DNA from: Fimbriimonadaceae bacterium
GTDB taxonomy: Bacteria > Armatimonadota > Fimbriimonadia > Fimbriimonadales > Fimbriimonadaceae
Reading direction: 5' to 3'
Assembly: GCA_020851885.1 (NCBI GenBank)
Contig: JADZBW010000078.1
Span: forward strand, 1 to 7,074
DNA: 7,074 nucleotides
A program made the translations under genes and the position numbers. Below, in pieces: positions 5,767 to 7,074 of this stretch. The number at the start of each line of letters is the position of its first letter. Within the stretch, counting starts at the first letter, position 1. Under the pieces are notes generated by a model, which was not told the DNA's origin, ran no database searches, and saw only the letters and a list, made by a program, of their open reading frames with translations.

Positions 5767-6589
5767 ATGTCATTTGAAAGTGGCCCGAGTAAATAAGCTC
5801 GGCGGTCCCTTCGATCGTGAGCGGGGCGTTCCACTTCGACATCGACACGACGATATCGCCCCCCGGATTGTGGACGACAACGTCGCCGCCAGCCCCGATC
5901 CTTCGGAAGTGGTCTGCCGCCGCGGCTGAACTGCCCGTCCCGCAGCCCAACGTTTCACCAACCCCTCGCTCCCAGATCCGGATTTCGAGTTCCCTGGGAC
6001 CGATTGTACGAGTGAAGATGACGCTGGTGCGGTCCGGGAAAATCGGCAAGTTCTCGATCTCCGGACCGATTCGTGCAACCTCACGATCGGAAGGCAACTT
6101 CTCCACCGGGATGATTGAATGAGTGCTACCGGTCGTCAAGGCGCTTCCGATGTATTCGACGCCGTCGATCGTGCCAATGAGGTCGTCGTAGATCTCATCT
6201 TCCGACTGCACGGGAACCTCTTCCGGGTCGTAGCTTGCGATTCCCAGCGTGGTGCGAATCCTCCCGTTGGAGAGAACTTCGGCCAGCACCGGCACATCGC
6301 GGTGCAAGAGGGTGAACTTCGGGCCAACGAGCTTATTCTCGAATGCGAATTTTGCCGCAATTCGCAGGCCGTTTCCGCAAAAGTCCTCCGTCCCGTCGGG
6401 ATTGAACATTTGAAGTTCAGCAAGGTTCTCGCCGCGCTTTCCAAGGACCAAGATTCCGTCTCCACCGATGCCGAACTTCCGATCCGCCGCTTTGATGGCG
6501 AGCCGTCGGAGGTTTATTCCGGCGGTGTCCTTCTCCCTGAAGAATGGAAAGTCATTGCCGATGGCTTGGTATTTCCAGAATGGAATCAT
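5765..6589 (-). CDS. dapF: Diaminopimelate epimerase (DapF), with divergent substrate-pocket residues
   Basis: This 274-residue cytosolic, PLP-independent epimerase is expected to interconvert LL- and meso-diaminopimelate, supplying lysine and peptidoglycan synthesis. The length equals the family norm. The first half shows FWKYQAIGNDF (N12) and FNPDGTEDFCGNG with catalytic Cys71. The second half shows WERGVGETLGCGTG with E207, R208 and catalytic Cys216. Both catalytic cysteines are present, so racemase/epimerase chemistry should work. Two substrate-contacting Asn positions of classical DapF are changed: the GNPH motif is GSTH (154-157) and the FPxxxNVxF motif is FPDRTSVIF (184-192, Ser189). 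Ser at the first position also occurs in some genuine DapF lineages. DapF is the most likely identity, but a related amino-acid racemase is possible. The ATG at 6589 lies directly before the conserved N-terminal strand. The gene converges on ftsZ and follows the right-edge gene after 53 bp. Confidence 0.92.
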   Translation of the reverse strand: MIPFWKYQAIGNDFPFFREKDTAGINLRRLAIKAADRKFGIGGDGILVLGKRGENLAELQMFNPDGTEDFCGNGLRIAAKFAFENKLVGPKFTLLHRDVPVLAEVLSNGRIRTTLGIASYDPEEVPVQSEDEIYDDLIGTIDGVEYIGSALTTGSTHSIIPVEKLPSDREVARIGPEIENLPIFPDRTSVIFTRTIGPRELEIRIWERGVGETLGCGTGSSAAAADHFRRIGAGGDVVVHNPGGDIVVSMSKWNAPLTIEGTAELIYSGHFQMT

Positions 6590-6599
6590 GCCGTTAGGG

Positions 6600-6605
6600 A
6601 GTGTA
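6600..6605 (-). promoter_or_regulatory. Possible -10 element (TACACT) upstream of dapF
   Basis: On the minus strand TACACT fits TANNNT and ends 10 nt before the dapF ATG, in the 53-bp gap after the upstream gene. That would give a leader of only about 3 nt. No Shine-Dalgarno and no convincing -35 are visible. The spacing differs from the 7 nt of the other two candidates, so this is weaker. Confidence 0.22.
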
Positions 6606-6642
6606 GCCGACTGGATTCGCTACAAAGTCGCTGCCCCCAAAA

Positions 6643-7074
6643 CTAGGTCAGAGGCTCTAGGTAACACTCCGCGGAGTTCACCGTTTCTCGGTACCAAAGC
6701 CCATCTGGACAGACCAGCGGGAACCACCATGCGCTGGGTCGCAGACTGGCCCGGCCGAGGCCCTTCGAGGCGATAATCGCATGCCTGATCAGGCGCATTC
6801 GTTTGAGTTCTGCCTCCAGTTCGATGCTTCGGCGTCGGTCGTGGATCTTGAGGACTTCAGGGGACTGGGCAATTCCACGCTGTTGCCGCATCAGATCGCG
6901 AGTTTGAGCCCTAACTTGTTCCATTTGGACGATGGTGTCCTCGATCGCGGAATCGAATTCTGCCCGCTTGGCCAGGTCGACTGCCGAGGCATCCTTCTCA
7001 AAGATGAAAGATCGGAAGTGATCGCCTTTCTTGAGTTCCAAATCAGCCCGACGGGCTCGCAAGGATTTGATCTC
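6643..7074 (-). CDS. Unrecognised protein, charged helical region plus aromatic C-terminal tail (3' part; 5' end beyond window)
   Basis: The frame is open from the right edge to a TAG at 6645-6643, giving the last 143 residues of a protein whose start lies outside the window; the TTG at 7062 is a poor start and probably internal. I do not recognise the family. Most of the visible part (through roughly the first 100 residues) is rich in Arg, Lys, Glu, Asp and Gln with spaced Leu, Ile and Met, as in a long amphipathic helix or coiled coil (for example TIVQMEQVRAQTRDLMRQQ). It ends in a compact aromatic segment, SAWWFPLVCPDGLWYRETVN, followed by SAECYLEPLT, which looks like a small folded strand-turn-strand element. 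No signal peptide or membrane segment is visible in this part. It is co-directional with dapF, 53 bp upstream of it, and may share a transcript. The coding frame is supported by its length and composition; function is unknown. Confidence 0.7.
   Translation of the reverse strand, partial: EIKSLRARRADLELKKGDHFRSFIFEKDASAVDLAKRAEFDSAIEDTIVQMEQVRAQTRDLMRQQRGIAQSPEVLKIHDRRRSIELEAELKRMRLIRHAIIASKGLGRASLRPSAWWFPLVCPDGLWYRETVNSAECYLEPLT

Noticed and set aside
6119..6646. Plus-strand open frame of 175 codons opposite dapF
   Set aside because: It is antisense to a clear dapF with catalytic motifs. The translation has no recognisable domain.

Overview
The window is about 7 kb of bacterial chromosome, gene-dense and moderately GC-rich, with eight protein-coding genes. 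Seven belong to recognisable families. There is no sign of a mobile element, CRISPR array, RNA gene or phage. Two lipoprotein-type signal peptides, a DAP-pathway gene (dapF) and a free-standing ftsZ fit a didermic bacterium with peptidoglycan. The family mix (putative glycoside hydrolase DUF4015, NodB-type lipoprotein, DUF1015, PhnP-like hydrolase) and promoter motifs that look leaderless fit lineages such as Armatimonadota/Fimbriimonadia, but that assignment is an inference from general likeness only.

Layout: (1) Positions 1-1329 hold two divergent envelope genes whose 5' ends overlap by 21 bp: a minus-strand DUF4015 glycoside-hydrolase-like lipoprotein that runs off the left edge, and a plus-strand NodB/polysaccharide-deacetylase-like lipoprotein. 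(2) Positions 1416-3496 (minus) hold a two-gene operon, DUF1015 followed by a PhnP-like metallo-beta-lactamase-fold hydrolase, joined by an ATGA stop/start overlap. It converges on the deacetylase across 86 bp. (3) A 50-bp divergent gap (3497-3546) separates the operon from a plus-strand short-chain polyprenyl diphosphate synthase (ispA-like). Each start codon is preceded by a TANNNT hexamer exactly 7 nt upstream. (4) A 115-bp gap with a perfect DnaA box leads to ftsZ (4541-5671), which ends at a strong intrinsic terminator. (5) Converging on it from the right are dapF (minus) and, upstream of dapF, the 3' part of an unrecognised coiled-coil-rich gene that runs off the right edge.

Several genes serve envelope growth and division: FtsZ, DapF (meso-DAP for peptidoglycan and lysine), a prenyl synthase that supplies precursors for undecaprenyl phosphate and quinones, and two probable exported polysaccharide-active proteins. 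I see no new multi-gene system here. The points most worth a second look are the paired leaderless-type promoters, the DnaA box before ftsZ, the altered residues in DapF and IspA, the ParB-like DGHHR motif in DUF1015, and the unidentified gene at the right edge.
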